DNA of 64,000 bases from T3SED10-260 sp035363255 (lineage in GTDB: Bacteria > Caldisericota > Caldisericia > UBA6126). The stretch's first letter is position 1, and every line of letters starts with the position of its first letter. The stretch lies in assembly GCA_035363255.1 (NCBI GenBank), contig DAOSES010000001.1:1-64000 (forward strand), given 5' to 3'. The notes beneath the pieces were generated by a model. The model did no database searches and was not told the origin of the DNA. It was given only the letters and a program-made list of their open reading frames with translations. Positions 41,080 through 49,903 of this stretch are shown one piece after another. A program made the position numbers and the translations under genes.

Positions 41080-42864
41080 ATGAAACATATAAGAAATTTT
41101 TGTATTATTGCGCATATTGATCATGGCAAGACCACCATGTCAGATCGCTTTATTGAACGAAGTGATCTGGGCTATAAAGCCCAAACCAACACGCAGATGT
41201 TGGATTCCATGGATCTCGAAAAAGAACGTGGAATCACCATTAAAATGCACCCCATTCGTCTTCAATTCAAAATTAACGACGAAGAGTATATTTTTCATAT
41301 CATTGATACGCCAGGTCATGTTGATTTCAACTATGAAGTATCCAAAAGCCTTGCTGCATGTGAAGGCGCAATTCTTATAGTTGATGCAAGCCAGGGGGTG
41401 GAGGCTCAAACCGTAGCCAACACTTACCTTGCCATCGAGCACGATCTTAGCATCATACCTGTCATCAACAAAATCGACCTTCCCCATGCCAACATCGAAG
41501 AAACCCGACACGAGATTATGGAACTCCTGGGCATCAAAGAGGAGGAAATTCTTCTTGCTTCAGCCAAAGATGGGAGAGGTATGGAAGAAATTTTGCAAGC
41601 CATTATTCAACGCATTCCTCCACCCAAGGGTTCCGAAACCGAACCCCTGAAAGCTCTGATATTTGACTCCCATTTTGACACCTACAAAGGAGTGGTCAGT
41701 CATGTTTGTGTTCTTGATGGCACCATCGAAAAAGGCAAGCGGATCAAGATCATGTCCAATCAACTCGAATACGAAACTGAGGAAGTGGGCTTTTTCCGTA
41801 TGGGTATGCAAGTAGCCCCTCAGCTCAAAGCTGGTGAGGTCGGATATTTTACCGCTATCATTCGTGAAGCCCAGGTTATCAACGTCGGAGATACCGTGAC
41901 CAGCGCTCAAAATCCTACGCAGAAAGCTTTTCCAGGTTATCGCAAATCTGTGCCAATGGTATTCAGCGGTATCTACCCCATCAATCCCAACGACTACGAC
42001 AAACTTAAAGATTCTCTTGAAAAACTCAAACTCACCGATCCCGCCTTTCACTTCGAACAAGAAACCTCCGCTGCCCTGGGCTATGGATTTCGCTGTGGTT
42101 ATCTTGGTCTTCTTCATATGGAGATCGTATCAGAACGTATTCGAAGAGAATATGCCCAGGAGCTCATCACTACTGCTCCGAGCGTAGTCTATCGTTTTAC
42201 ACTCTCCAATGACGAACAACTTTTGATTGAAAATCCCTCCAAATTTCCCGAAAGACATAAAATCAAGAAAATTGAAGAACCCATCGTTAAAGCTTCCATC
42301 ATCACCCCCTCGGAATACATTGGTCCTGTCATGGAAGCTTCGCAACAAAAACGAGGGCAATACATCAGCATGGACTATCTATCAGAAACACGCGTCTCTC
42401 TTCAATATGCTTTCCCTTTAGCTGAAATCATCATTGATTTTTACGATCAACTCAAATCAGTCACCAAAGGATATGCTTCCCTGGATTACGAGTTTTCAGG
42501 ATACCGCGAAGAAAAAATTGTTCTGGTAAGCATACTGGTCAATGGCTCCCCGGTAGATGCTTTATCCTTTATGACCGTTGAATCCCAGTCGTATTATCGA
42601 GGTAAGTCCATACTCGAAAAACTTAGAAAACTCATCCCGAGACAAATGTTTCAGATAGCATTACAAGCAGCAGTAGGTGGTAAAATCATTTCCCGAGAAA
42701 ACATTGTAGCTTACCGAAAAGATGTTACTTCAAAATGTTATGGCGGAGATATCACCCGAAAAAGAAAACTTCTTGAAAAGCAAAAAGAAGGGAAAAAGCG
42801 CATGAAAATGATAGGTAGCGTTGAAATTCCCCAAGAAGCTTTCATGAGTATTTTAAAAATTTAG
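41080..42864 (+). CDS. lepA: Elongation factor 4 (LepA)
   Basis: Ribosome-bound GTPase affecting translocation and initiation; 594 residues, normal length. G1 is AHIDHGKTT, then switch RGITI, DTPGHVDF and NKIDL. The LepA-specific C-terminal domain ends with KRKLLEKQKEGKKRMK, followed by a short tail. The start at 41080 gives the standard N-terminus; no Shine-Dalgarno sequence is evident, and a -10-like TATACT ends only 13 bases upstream, so the mRNA may be nearly leaderless. tRNA-Gln follows 41 bases after the stop. Confidence 0.96.
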   Translation: MKHIRNFCIIAHIDHGKTTMSDRFIERSDLGYKAQTNTQMLDSMDLEKERGITIKMHPIRLQFKINDEEYIFHIIDTPGHVDFNYEVSKSLAACEGAILIVDASQGVEAQTVANTYLAIEHDLSIIPVINKIDLPHANIEETRHEIMELLGIKEEEILLASAKDGRGMEEILQAIIQRIPPPKGSETEPLKALIFDSHFDTYKGVVSHVCVLDGTIEKGKRIKIMSNQLEYETEEVGFFRMGMQVAPQLKAGEVGYFTAIIREAQVINVGDTVTSAQNPTQKAFPGYRKSVPMVFSGIYPINPNDYDKLKDSLEKLKLTDPAFHFEQETSAALGYGFRCGYLGLLHMEIVSERIRREYAQELITTAPSVVYRFTLSNDEQLLIENPSKFPERHKIKKIEEPIVKASIITPSEYIGPVMEASQQKRGQYISMDYLSETRVSLQYAFPLAEIIIDFYDQLKSVTKGYASLDYEFSGYREEKIVLVSILVNGSPVDALSFMTVESQSYYRGKSILEKLRKLIPRQMFQIALQAAVGGKIISRENIVAYRKDVTSKCYGGDITRKRKLLEKQKEGKKRMKMIGSVEIPQEAFMSILKI

Positions 42865-42865
42865 T

Positions 42866-42892
42866 TTGCAAGTAGAAGTATTTCATTATAAT
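42866..42892 (+). promoter_or_regulatory. Promoter of tRNA-Gln
   Basis: TTGCAA (42866-42871) and a perfect TATAAT (42887-42892), 15 bp apart (16 if TTTGCA is taken). The -10 box lies 13 bases before the mature tRNA. Confidence 0.6.
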
Positions 42893-42905
42893 CTATGTGT
42901 TACAT

Positions 42906-42976
42906 TGGGGCGTGGCCAAGCGGTAAGGCAACGGTTTTTGGTGCCGTCATCGAAGGTTCGAATCCTTCCGCCCCAG
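42906..42976 (+). tRNA. tRNA-Gln (TTG)
   Basis: Acceptor TGGGGCG / CGCCCCA, D arm GCC/GGC, anticodon loop TTTTGGT (anticodon TTG), T stem GAAGG/CCTTC with loop TTCGAAT, discriminator G. The 3' CCA is not encoded. It lies between lepA and glmU. Confidence 0.94.
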
Positions 42977-42993
42977 ATTAATGGAGAGTACTG

Positions 42994-44406
42994 ATGACAG
43001 AGAAGAAAACTCAGGAAAATCTTTCCCGTCTTTGTGTCATTGTGCTTGCCGCAGGACAAGGCAAACGAATGAAATCCTCCGAATCCAAGGTCTTTTTCCC
43101 CTTCCTCGGAAAGCCTTTGATCGGTCATATATTAGATGCTGTCAAATTTTTATCCCCTCGTCGCATCATCGTGGTGGTATCCCCGCTAGACCTTGAAAGA
43201 GCTCAACAAAGCTTTGGCTCTCTGGCTGAGTTTGTGGTTCAAACTGAAGCCAAAGGCACAGGAGACGCAGTACAAAAAGCATGGGAGCTTGCTCCAAACG
43301 AAGAACATTACATGATCCTTTGTGGAGATACCCCCCTGATTCAAGGCGAAACTCTTCTTTCTCTTTTTGAGATTTTCGACAAAACACATTCTGATGTAGC
43401 TTTGATAAGCGCCAGGGTCGAGCATGCCAAAATGTACGGTCGTATTATCAGAGACTCCGCTGGAAATTTCCAGGAAATCGTTGAGTTTAAAGACGCTACT
43501 CCCGAAGAAAAGTTAATCCAGGAAGTTAATGCTGGTATGTATCTATTTAAACACCCATCCCTCGAAAACACCTTGTATTGCCTTAACAACAAAAATGCTG
43601 CCAAAGAAATTTACCTGACTGACACTCTCAAAGACATCCGTCAAAAAGGGGGAGTCATATCACTTTACACCCTGGACAACGAAGAAGAGATTTTGGGCAT
43701 AAATAATCGAAAAGACCTTTCCACCGCCTTATCCATAGCATATCGAAGAAAAAATGAACACCTTATGCTGGAAGATGGAGTGACTATCATTGACCCAGAA
43801 CATACCTTCATTGACCCACAAGTGGAAATCGGATCTGACAGCATGATAAAACCATACTGCTACCTGGAAGGGCCTATCAGCATTGGCTCCAATGTCACTA
43901 TTGGTCCCTATGTTTGCATGAGAGCCAGCGAAAAAGATCCCATTATCATCGAAGAAGGGTGTATAGTAGGACCTTTTAGCTCCCTTCGTGGAGGAACACA
44001 CCTAAAAGAAAATGCCCATGTGGGCACTTATGTTGAAATGAAAAAAAGTACCCTGGGTGAAAAAAGCAAAGCAATGCATTTATCCTATCTGGGGGATGCG
44101 GAAATCGGTAATGAAGTTAATATCGGTGCTGGAACCATCACATGCAATTATGACGGTGAAAAGAAATACACAACCACGATTGAAGACAGGGTATTTATTG
44201 GCTCAGATGCTATTCTTGTTGCCCCATTAACCATACAACATGATAGCTATATCGCTGCAGGATCCACCATCACTCAAGATGTTCCGGAGCATTGCCTTGG
44301 GATCGGAAGATCTCGACAAGTCAACAAAATAGGATGGCGAAAAAGAAGTATTCAAAAAACTAATGAAGTTCCATCAAATCATAAGAAAGAGGAAAAAGAT
44401 GAGTGA
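42994..44406 (+). CDS. glmU: Bifunctional UDP-GlcNAc pyrophosphorylase / glucosamine-1-P acetyltransferase
   Basis: Makes UDP-GlcNAc for peptidoglycan: acetylates glucosamine-1-phosphate, then transfers UMP. 470 residues. The N-terminal uridylyltransferase domain has LAAGQGKRMKSSESK and LCGDTPL. The C-terminal left-handed beta-helix is made of hexapeptide repeats (IGSNVTIGPYVCM, GNEVNIGAGTITCNYDG). GGAGAG precedes the ATG. It overlaps prs by eight bases, as in the glmU-prs-ctc arrangement of Firmicutes. Confidence 0.96.
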   Translation: MTEKKTQENLSRLCVIVLAAGQGKRMKSSESKVFFPFLGKPLIGHILDAVKFLSPRRIIVVVSPLDLERAQQSFGSLAEFVVQTEAKGTGDAVQKAWELAPNEEHYMILCGDTPLIQGETLLSLFEIFDKTHSDVALISARVEHAKMYGRIIRDSAGNFQEIVEFKDATPEEKLIQEVNAGMYLFKHPSLENTLYCLNNKNAAKEIYLTDTLKDIRQKGGVISLYTLDNEEEILGINNRKDLSTALSIAYRRKNEHLMLEDGVTIIDPEHTFIDPQVEIGSDSMIKPYCYLEGPISIGSNVTIGPYVCMRASEKDPIIIEEGCIVGPFSSLRGGTHLKENAHVGTYVEMKKSTLGEKSKAMHLSYLGDAEIGNEVNIGAGTITCNYDGEKKYTTTIEDRVFIGSDAILVAPLTIQHDSYIAAGSTITQDVPEHCLGIGRSRQVNKIGWRKRSIQKTNEVPSNHKKEEKDE

Positions 44407-45391
44407 ACAGGATTCATACCTAATTTTCTCGGGTCAGTCCAATCCAGAGCTTAGCCTGGAAATCTGCAAATACCTCCACAAAGATCCCGCTAAAATTGAA
44501 ATATCACGTTTCACTGATGGTGAAATCCATGCTCGCTCCGAAGAAAATGTTCGGGGAAAAGAAGTTTTTGTAGTTCAATCCACTAACCAACCCAGTGACA
44601 ACCTCATGGAGCTATTAGTCATGATTGACTCGCTCAAACGTGCTTCTGCAGAGACTATCACTGCCATCATACCCTATTTCGGATACGCCCGACAAGATCG
44701 AAAAACTCAAGCAAGAGAGCCAATCACTGCTAAATTGGTTGCCAATCTAATCAGCACTGCTGGGGCTAACCGTGTCATAAGTATTGATCTCCACGCAGGT
44801 CAGATTCAGGGTTTTTTTGATATTCCCTCCGACAATCTTACGGCAGTTCTCCTCTTTTCAAGCTTTATCAAACAAGGAAAAATGGATAATGTCATAGTTG
44901 TTTCCCCCGATGTGGGTGGAGTGAATCGAGTCAAACAGCTCAGTGTGCTCATCGGATCACATTTTGCTATCTGTTCAAAAAACAGAGAGGAAAGCGATAA
45001 AGTAGAAAGTATCAAACTTATTGGAAATGTTGAAAATAAAACCGCGATCCTCCTGGATGATATCATTTCTACCGCATCCACCCTAAGCCTGGCAGCAGAA
45101 GAGCTCAAAAAACAAGGAGCAAAAAAGGTATTGGCTTTTGCCACTCATGGCATTTTTGTCGATCATTCGCTCGAAAAAATCTCTAATTCACCAATTGACG
45201 AAGTCTATATCACCAACACTGTGCGCATCAGCAAAGAAAAACTATCCCGTTGCCCCAAACTAAGAGTGCTTTCCATTGCTCCCCTTATTGGTGAAGCTAT
45301 CCGTCGGGTGCATTACAAGCAATCCCTTTCCGAGTTGTTTGTAGAATGTGAAAAAAGCAGTTTATTTGACCGGATTGATCAGCTGGCTTAA
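44399..45391 (+). CDS. prs: Ribose-phosphate pyrophosphokinase
   Basis: Makes PRPP from ribose-5-phosphate and ATP, the precursor of purines, pyrimidines, His and Trp. 330 residues from ATG 44399, chosen because AGAGGAAAAAG precedes it and the standard SGQSNPELS N-terminus follows. Conserved parts are YFGYARQDRK, VSPDVGGVNR and the PRPP-binding loop LLDDIISTAST. The usual loop is DDMIDTAGT, so this loop shows a few substitutions. It overlaps glmU. Confidence 0.95.
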   Translation: MSEQDSYLIFSGQSNPELSLEICKYLHKDPAKIEISRFTDGEIHARSEENVRGKEVFVVQSTNQPSDNLMELLVMIDSLKRASAETITAIIPYFGYARQDRKTQAREPITAKLVANLISTAGANRVISIDLHAGQIQGFFDIPSDNLTAVLLFSSFIKQGKMDNVIVVSPDVGGVNRVKQLSVLIGSHFAICSKNREESDKVESIKLIGNVENKTAILLDDIISTASTLSLAAEELKKQGAKKVLAFATHGIFVDHSLEKISNSPIDEVYITNTVRISKEKLSRCPKLRVLSIAPLIGEAIRRVHYKQSLSELFVECEKSSLFDRIDQLA

Positions 45392-45400
45392 TAATCCTTA

Positions 45401-45429
45401 TTGACAAAGATTCAAAGGATTTCTACAAT
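45401..45429 (+). promoter_or_regulatory. Promoter of the ribosomal protein L25 gene
   Basis: TTGACA (45401-45406), exactly 17 bp, TACAAT (45424-45429). The predicted start is about 40 bases before ATG 45477, with AGGAG in the leader. Confidence 0.8.
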
Positions 45430-45476
45430 TTTTACTTTGGTGAATTAGTTCATGATAGAAAAAGGAGAACAGATAT

Positions 45477-46121
45477 ATGAAAACATTTGATATTATGCTG
45501 AAGAAACGAGAGGCAAAAGATCCTGAGATGCTTCTTGCTGTGCTATATGGTCATGGAATTGAGGGAAGCCTTCCCTGCATGACCCATAAAAAAGACTTCA
45601 TCAAACTAGCTAAAAGTCACGGAAGAAACATTATTCTCAATTGCATCCTGGAAGACAAAAAAACCATTCCTGCGCTCATCAAAGACATTCAAAAAGATGT
45701 CATGACGCTCGAACCCATTCACCTTGATCTTTTGGCTGTGTCTCTCGACCAGGAAATCACCATCAAATCCAAAGTCAGTCTCAGCGGAGAAAGTATTGGT
45801 GTAAAAAATGGCGGAAACCTTCAACAAAGCATCTTTCAGGTGGAGCTCAAGGGTAAACCCCTATCTCTGCCCGATACTCTCGTCATTGATATCAGCGCCA
45901 TGGATATGGGGACTCAGCTTAAAGCTGGAGATCTAAATCTTGGCGAAGGCGTATCCTTAGTCACTTCAGAGCACGACACCATTCTCAGTATCCAAGCGCC
46001 TCGAGTTGAAATGGTGGGAGAAAGTGATGCTCCTGGGGGAGATACCGCAGCCAGCCCTGCTCCTGCGTCAGGCAAGGCTGCAGCAAAACCCGCAGCTAAA
46101 CCAGCAGCTAAATCAAAATAA
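45477..46121 (+). CDS. rplY: Ribosomal protein L25/Ctc
   Basis: Binds 5S rRNA in the large ribosomal subunit. 214 residues, the long Ctc/TL5 form: N-terminal L25 beta-barrel (VLYGHGIEGSLPC, PIHLDLLAV) and a C-terminal TL5-type domain (LPDTLVIDISAMDMGTQLKAGDLNL). It ends in a low-complexity Ala/Lys/Pro tail. It has its own strong promoter after prs. Confidence 0.93.
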   Translation: MKTFDIMLKKREAKDPEMLLAVLYGHGIEGSLPCMTHKKDFIKLAKSHGRNIILNCILEDKKTIPALIKDIQKDVMTLEPIHLDLLAVSLDQEITIKSKVSLSGESIGVKNGGNLQQSIFQVELKGKPLSLPDTLVIDISAMDMGTQLKAGDLNLGEGVSLVTSEHDTILSIQAPRVEMVGESDAPGGDTAASPAPASGKAAAKPAAKPAAKSK

Positions 46122-46147
46122 ACAGAGCTAAACTCTGGAATAAGGGT

Positions 46148-46861
46148 TTAAATCCCATTCCAGCTAAGCAATTTTGTAGTTTCAGCGCCCTTTTTGCTTT
46201 GAACAAGTAAATGGGGCGCTTCTTTCATATACCAGGCTTTAAGTCCAAGCGAGGTAAAATGGAGAGTATAGCATTCATAGCTTTGATCTGCGATCTGTAT
46301 AGTTTCAGTATCAAGAAGCTCCATAAATACTTGAGAATCTAATTCTTTTCGACTAAATAGGGTACGAACTGAGGTAGATGAAATGGTATCAAAGGGAAAA
46401 CTCGCCATTAAAAAAACCAGGGCTTCCTGCTCTATGATAGCATCTTTGCCAAGGTAAAATTGCTTTACTTTGGTGGGTTGAGTCTTTTTGTTTTCGACGA
46501 TCCAGGCTCGATTCATTTTTTGACCCTTGATCATGGTGATTTGTTCTACTTCCTTGGAAGAATTAATCTCAAGGAATATGGGGGCTAAAGAACTTTTATC
46601 CATTTTCAATCGAAAGATCTCTTCCTCATCAGCGCCAATGATTTCTCTAACCAAGACCAGATTACCTGCTTCGTGAAAGATATGATTTCTTTCCTGTGCG
46701 ATATTTCGATTTTTCTCGTTGTAAACTGCATAAAAAGTGACCGAACCATTTTTTAGGTGTTCAGTATTCCAGGGACTATTTACTTGCTTTGAATCAGATG
46801 AACAGGCTGAAAACACAAACAAACACAAGCAAAGAGTGAAAACACACTTAAACTTCTTCAT
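46148..46861 (-). CDS. Hypothetical lipoprotein
   Basis: 237-residue lipoprotein with lipobox VFSAC near residue 20. The mature region is beta-rich and resembles the 'outer-membrane-lipoprotein carrier-like' style of DUF3108 proteins, with segments such as KAWYMKEAPHLLVQSKKG, but I cannot assign a family with confidence. Its ATG overlaps the stop of the Pro-rich membrane protein gene by four bases, so the two products are made together and may act together at the cell surface. Confidence 0.7.
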   Translation of the reverse strand: MKKFKCVFTLCLCLFVFSACSSDSKQVNSPWNTEHLKNGSVTFYAVYNEKNRNIAQERNHIFHEAGNLVLVREIIGADEEEIFRLKMDKSSLAPIFLEINSSKEVEQITMIKGQKMNRAWIVENKKTQPTKVKQFYLGKDAIIEQEALVFLMASFPFDTISSTSVRTLFSRKELDSQVFMELLDTETIQIADQSYECYTLHFTSLGLKAWYMKEAPHLLVQSKKGAETTKLLSWNGI

Positions 46862-47403
46862 TTCTTGGATTTTTTAGATTTTTTGCTGGGACCTTCCACA
46901 GCTTTGTGTAAAGGCCATCTGCCTTCGGTAAGAGCAACATATGCTAAATAAGCCGAAATCATGAGTATGATTAGAGCGATTAAAAACCAGGCACTTGAAA
47001 AAAAACCTTTCGTTGGACGCATTGGCAGGGGGGTAGATTCTTGGGCGCTTTGGATATTTTCGCTGAGACTTTGAACCCCTTCGGAAGTGAGATCGAAAGG
47101 TGGTGGCACCTTGCTGGGATCAGTATTGGAAGAATCGGTAGCAGATGGATTGACTGGCGGAGGAGTAAATTGGACGGATGGTGCGCTGGGATCGGGTATG
47201 CTTTGAGGAGGTGTTCCTGGGGTGGAAGTTTCCTGATTCACATTGATGGCAGGGGGGACTACATTAAGCTGACTGTCGGTAGCGGATCCAGTGGTGATGC
47301 TCATGGTTGGAGCAGAACTTGCGTCTTCTGCTAAAGCCCTACAAGGGAGAATGATGAGCAAGGATACCATAAAAAACAAGCATAATTTCCAATTTTTCGT
47401 CAT
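46858..47403 (-). CDS. Exported Pro/Ser/Thr-rich protein with C-terminal membrane anchor
   Basis: 181 residues from ATG 47403, chosen because GGAGG lies eight bases upstream. It has a signal peptide (about 1-26), a disordered Pro/Ser/Thr-rich region of about 100 residues, one transmembrane helix (AWFLIALIILMISAYLAYVAL, about 139-159) and a short basic tail ending in KKSKKSKK. The topology is extracytoplasmic stalk plus cytoplasmic tail. Translationally coupled to the downstream lipoprotein gene. No family recognised. Confidence 0.7.
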   Translation of the reverse strand: MTKNWKLCLFFMVSLLIILPCRALAEDASSAPTMSITTGSATDSQLNVVPPAINVNQETSTPGTPPQSIPDPSAPSVQFTPPPVNPSATDSSNTDPSKVPPPFDLTSEGVQSLSENIQSAQESTPLPMRPTKGFFSSAWFLIALIILMISAYLAYVALTEGRWPLHKAVEGPSKKSKKSKK

Positions 47404-47545
47404 AACAATTACCTCCATACCTTTTTTACAAATCACTGATATTGCTTATGTATTATAGCTCAAGTTGATAGGGATATAAACATTATAAGCTTTAGGCATT
47501 GAAAGAGAGATTTTTTTTGCTATGCTACTATCAGGTCAAGTTTGT

Positions 47546-47620
47546 GGGCGGTTAGTTCAGCGGTAGAACGCTTCGTTGACACCGAAGAGGTCAGAGGTTC
47601 GATCCCTCTATCGCCCACCA
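47546..47620 (+). tRNA. tRNA-Val (GAC)
   Basis: Acceptor GGGCGGT / ATCGCCC, D stem GTTC/GAAC, anticodon stem CTTCG/CGAAG with loop TTGACAC (anticodon GAC), T stem AGAGG/CCTCT, discriminator A and an encoded 3' CCA. Confidence 0.95.
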
Positions 47621-47673
47621 TTCATTTTTTTCAATTTCTTTGCTCAATTCTCTCATTCTTTTGTGGTTTCGTA

Positions 47674-47702
47674 TTGAATATTCAATTGTTCATGTTTATA
47701 GT
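47674..47702 (+). promoter_or_regulatory. Promoter of a candidate leaderless gene
   Basis: TTGAAT (47674-47679), 17 bp, TATAGT (47697-47702). Transcription would start near 47709, only about three bases before ATG 47712, and no Shine-Dalgarno sequence is seen. Confidence 0.5.
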
Positions 47703-47711
47703 ATATACCAT

Positions 47712-48554
47712 ATGAATGACAAAACTGACAAGAACATTGATTTAGATAAAATGGATGCAGGCGAAGCCAAGAAGTTTAAAGAGTATTCCAAGCTTATTGC
47801 CTCAGATCTAAAAACTTTTATCAAAAAAAAGTCCTACCCCCAAATAGCTGCTTGTTTCAGAGACCCCAATCTTCACCACCAAATCATAGCCATCAAAGCT
47901 TTTACCGCCCTCTACGATGAATATCCTGAAGAGATAGACAAACTACTCGATGTCATGATCCGTTCCTTTTTAAGCAATCAAAAATTTGTTGCTATCACCC
48001 TTTTAGTCAATATTTCTTTCTCCCACCCAGACTACGCTTTTCCAAAACTCGCCAAACACACCACCCAACACAAAGATCTAATTGAGATGGTTGCTGATGC
48101 CCTCAAATCCAAATGGCAAACCCAACAAAACGACCTCATCGAACACCTTCAAAAATACTGGGACCTCAAAACCCAACAAAACCTGAAAAAAACTGCTATT
48201 CTCAGTCTTAATCCTCATAGCCAAGAAGAAACAGACAAAATGCTCGATTTTTTAGCTTGCTTTATGCACGAGACAGAGCCTTTCCTTCAGGTCCAAACGG
48301 CTATCAAAATCAAAGAACTATACGTGCGTGAACCCTATTTTGTAGAATCAAAAATGCGAGAGTGGATGACTCAAACTGATAGTCTTCATGCTCCACAGAT
48401 TGTGATTCTGGCTTTCAAAGAAATCAACAAACGCCAAGACCCCAACCTGCTGGATCGCACTTGCCTTATACTTGAAAACTGGAGCAAGAATAGCTCCCCC
48501 GTTGTAGTAGAAACCGCCTCAAAGGTTCTCGGTATTTTAAAAGAACGTCGCTAA
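47712..48554 (+). CDS. Helical (HEAT-like) repeat protein
   Basis: 280-residue soluble protein predicted to be nearly all helical, with repeating paired-helix units (for example HQIIAIKAFTALYDEYPEEI, FVAITLLVNISFSHPDYAF, QVQTAIKIKELYVREPYFV) like HEAT repeats. Such folds bind proteins. The start at 47712 follows a promoter directly and lacks a ribosome binding site, so a leaderless mRNA is likely. It lies alone between tRNA-Val and the convergent rpoD gene. Partner unknown. Confidence 0.65.
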   Translation: MNDKTDKNIDLDKMDAGEAKKFKEYSKLIASDLKTFIKKKSYPQIAACFRDPNLHHQIIAIKAFTALYDEYPEEIDKLLDVMIRSFLSNQKFVAITLLVNISFSHPDYAFPKLAKHTTQHKDLIEMVADALKSKWQTQQNDLIEHLQKYWDLKTQQNLKKTAILSLNPHSQEETDKMLDFLACFMHETEPFLQVQTAIKIKELYVREPYFVESKMREWMTQTDSLHAPQIVILAFKEINKRQDPNLLDRTCLILENWSKNSSPVVVETASKVLGILKERR

Positions 48555-48580
48555 GACGGTTCTACTTTTTTCTCGATTTC

Positions 48581-49903
48581 TTAACTTTCTTCCATCTTGG
48601 TTTTCATATCCTGCTTGAGTCTTTTGATGGCTTTAGCCTCTATTTGACGAATTCTCTCGCGGGTTACGTTAAAGATCTTGCCTACATCTTCAAGGGTGTG
48701 GGGTTTGATGTTGTCCAAACCAAATCTCAAGCGAAGGATTTCTCTTTCCCTGGGGGTGAGAGAGTCTAAAATTTCATATAATTGCTCTTTAAAATGCTCA
48801 TCAATGACGGTTTCTTCGGGGGAAGAGATTCTTTTGTCTTCCACAAAATCACCGAGACGATTGTCTTTATCGCTTCCCAAAGGAGTTTCGAGTGAGATAG
48901 GCTCTTGAGATACTTTGAGATATTCTCTCACTTTTTTTAGGGGCATTTCAAGCTTTTTTGCAATTTCTTCGTGAGATGGCTCTCGACCGAGTTGTTGGTA
49001 TAGTTGTCGTTCTGCTCTTTGGATTTTGTTGATGGATTCTACCATATGCACTGGAACTCTTATCACTCTGGATTGGTCTGCCAAAGCACGAGTAACTGCC
49101 TGCCTGATCCACCATGATGCATAGGTTGAAAAGCGAAAACCTCTGCGGTAGTCGTACTTTTCGACAGCACGAATGAGCCCTACATTGCCTTCTTGCACTA
49201 AATCAAGAAAAGAAAGCGAATGACCGGTATATTTTTTTGCGATACTCACTACCAACCTTAAGTTGGATTCGATGAGTTTTTGTTTGGAACAGATTTGACC
49301 CTCTTCGATTTGTTTGGCTAAATCGATTTCTTCTTCGAAAGTGAGAAGGGGGATTTTGCCAATATCCTTCAAGTACATTTTGATGGGATCTTTCAGGTCG
49401 ATTTCTTCTTCGAAAAGGTATTCCTCTGCCTCAAAAGGAGTCTTTTCCTCGGTATTTTTTTCTCTGGGACTGGCTGTTTTTGCGCCAAATTCGATGCCTT
49501 CATCGTCGAGCATATCGTACATGAGGTCGATCTCTTCGGGAGTAAGTTTGACATCTTCCATAAGATCCATGATTTCTTCGTAGGAGAGAATGTCTCCTTC
49601 TTCGTGAGTTTTGAGCAGATGTGTAAATTCGGGCAATGAACGGAGTTTTTCTTCTTTAATCTTGCGTTCTTCCTGATGGTTTAATGGTTCATTTTGCTCA
49701 AATAAATCTTCCTGGGTAGTTAACTCAGGTAGCTCAGGATTAGAAAGCTGTTGTTGATTCTCTTCTTTTTTTTCGACTTGCTTGATTTTTTTGGTTTTGC
49801 TGGTTTTTGTGTTGGTTTTGGTTTTGTTGGCAGTTTTGCTTGGGGTTTTGCTAGCAAGTGCTTTTTCTTTTGCCTTTTTTAGGGGTTTTTTTTCATTAGA
49901 CAA
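48581..49903 (-). CDS. rpoD: Primary RNA polymerase sigma factor (sigma-70)
   Basis: Housekeeping sigma factor of 440 residues. A Lys/Thr/Ser-rich N-terminal tail (about 1-45) and an acidic segment precede region 1.2 (DPIKMYLKDIG). Region 2 has EKYDYRRGFRFSTYASWW and IRQAVTRAL, region 3 follows, and region 4.2 ends in VTRERIRQIEAKAIKRL. The start is TTG 49903, with GGAGGAG ten bases upstream; no ATG is available until about residue 111. It overlaps the dnaG end by eight bases, in the classical dnaG-rpoD order. Confidence 0.96.
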   Translation of the reverse strand: MSNEKKPLKKAKEKALASKTPSKTANKTKTNTKTSKTKKIKQVEKKEENQQQLSNPELPELTTQEDLFEQNEPLNHQEERKIKEEKLRSLPEFTHLLKTHEEGDILSYEEIMDLMEDVKLTPEEIDLMYDMLDDEGIEFGAKTASPREKNTEEKTPFEAEEYLFEEEIDLKDPIKMYLKDIGKIPLLTFEEEIDLAKQIEEGQICSKQKLIESNLRLVVSIAKKYTGHSLSFLDLVQEGNVGLIRAVEKYDYRRGFRFSTYASWWIRQAVTRALADQSRVIRVPVHMVESINKIQRAERQLYQQLGREPSHEEIAKKLEMPLKKVREYLKVSQEPISLETPLGSDKDNRLGDFVEDKRISSPEETVIDEHFKEQLYEILDSLTPREREILRLRFGLDNIKPHTLEDVGKIFNVTRERIRQIEAKAIKRLKQDMKTKMEES

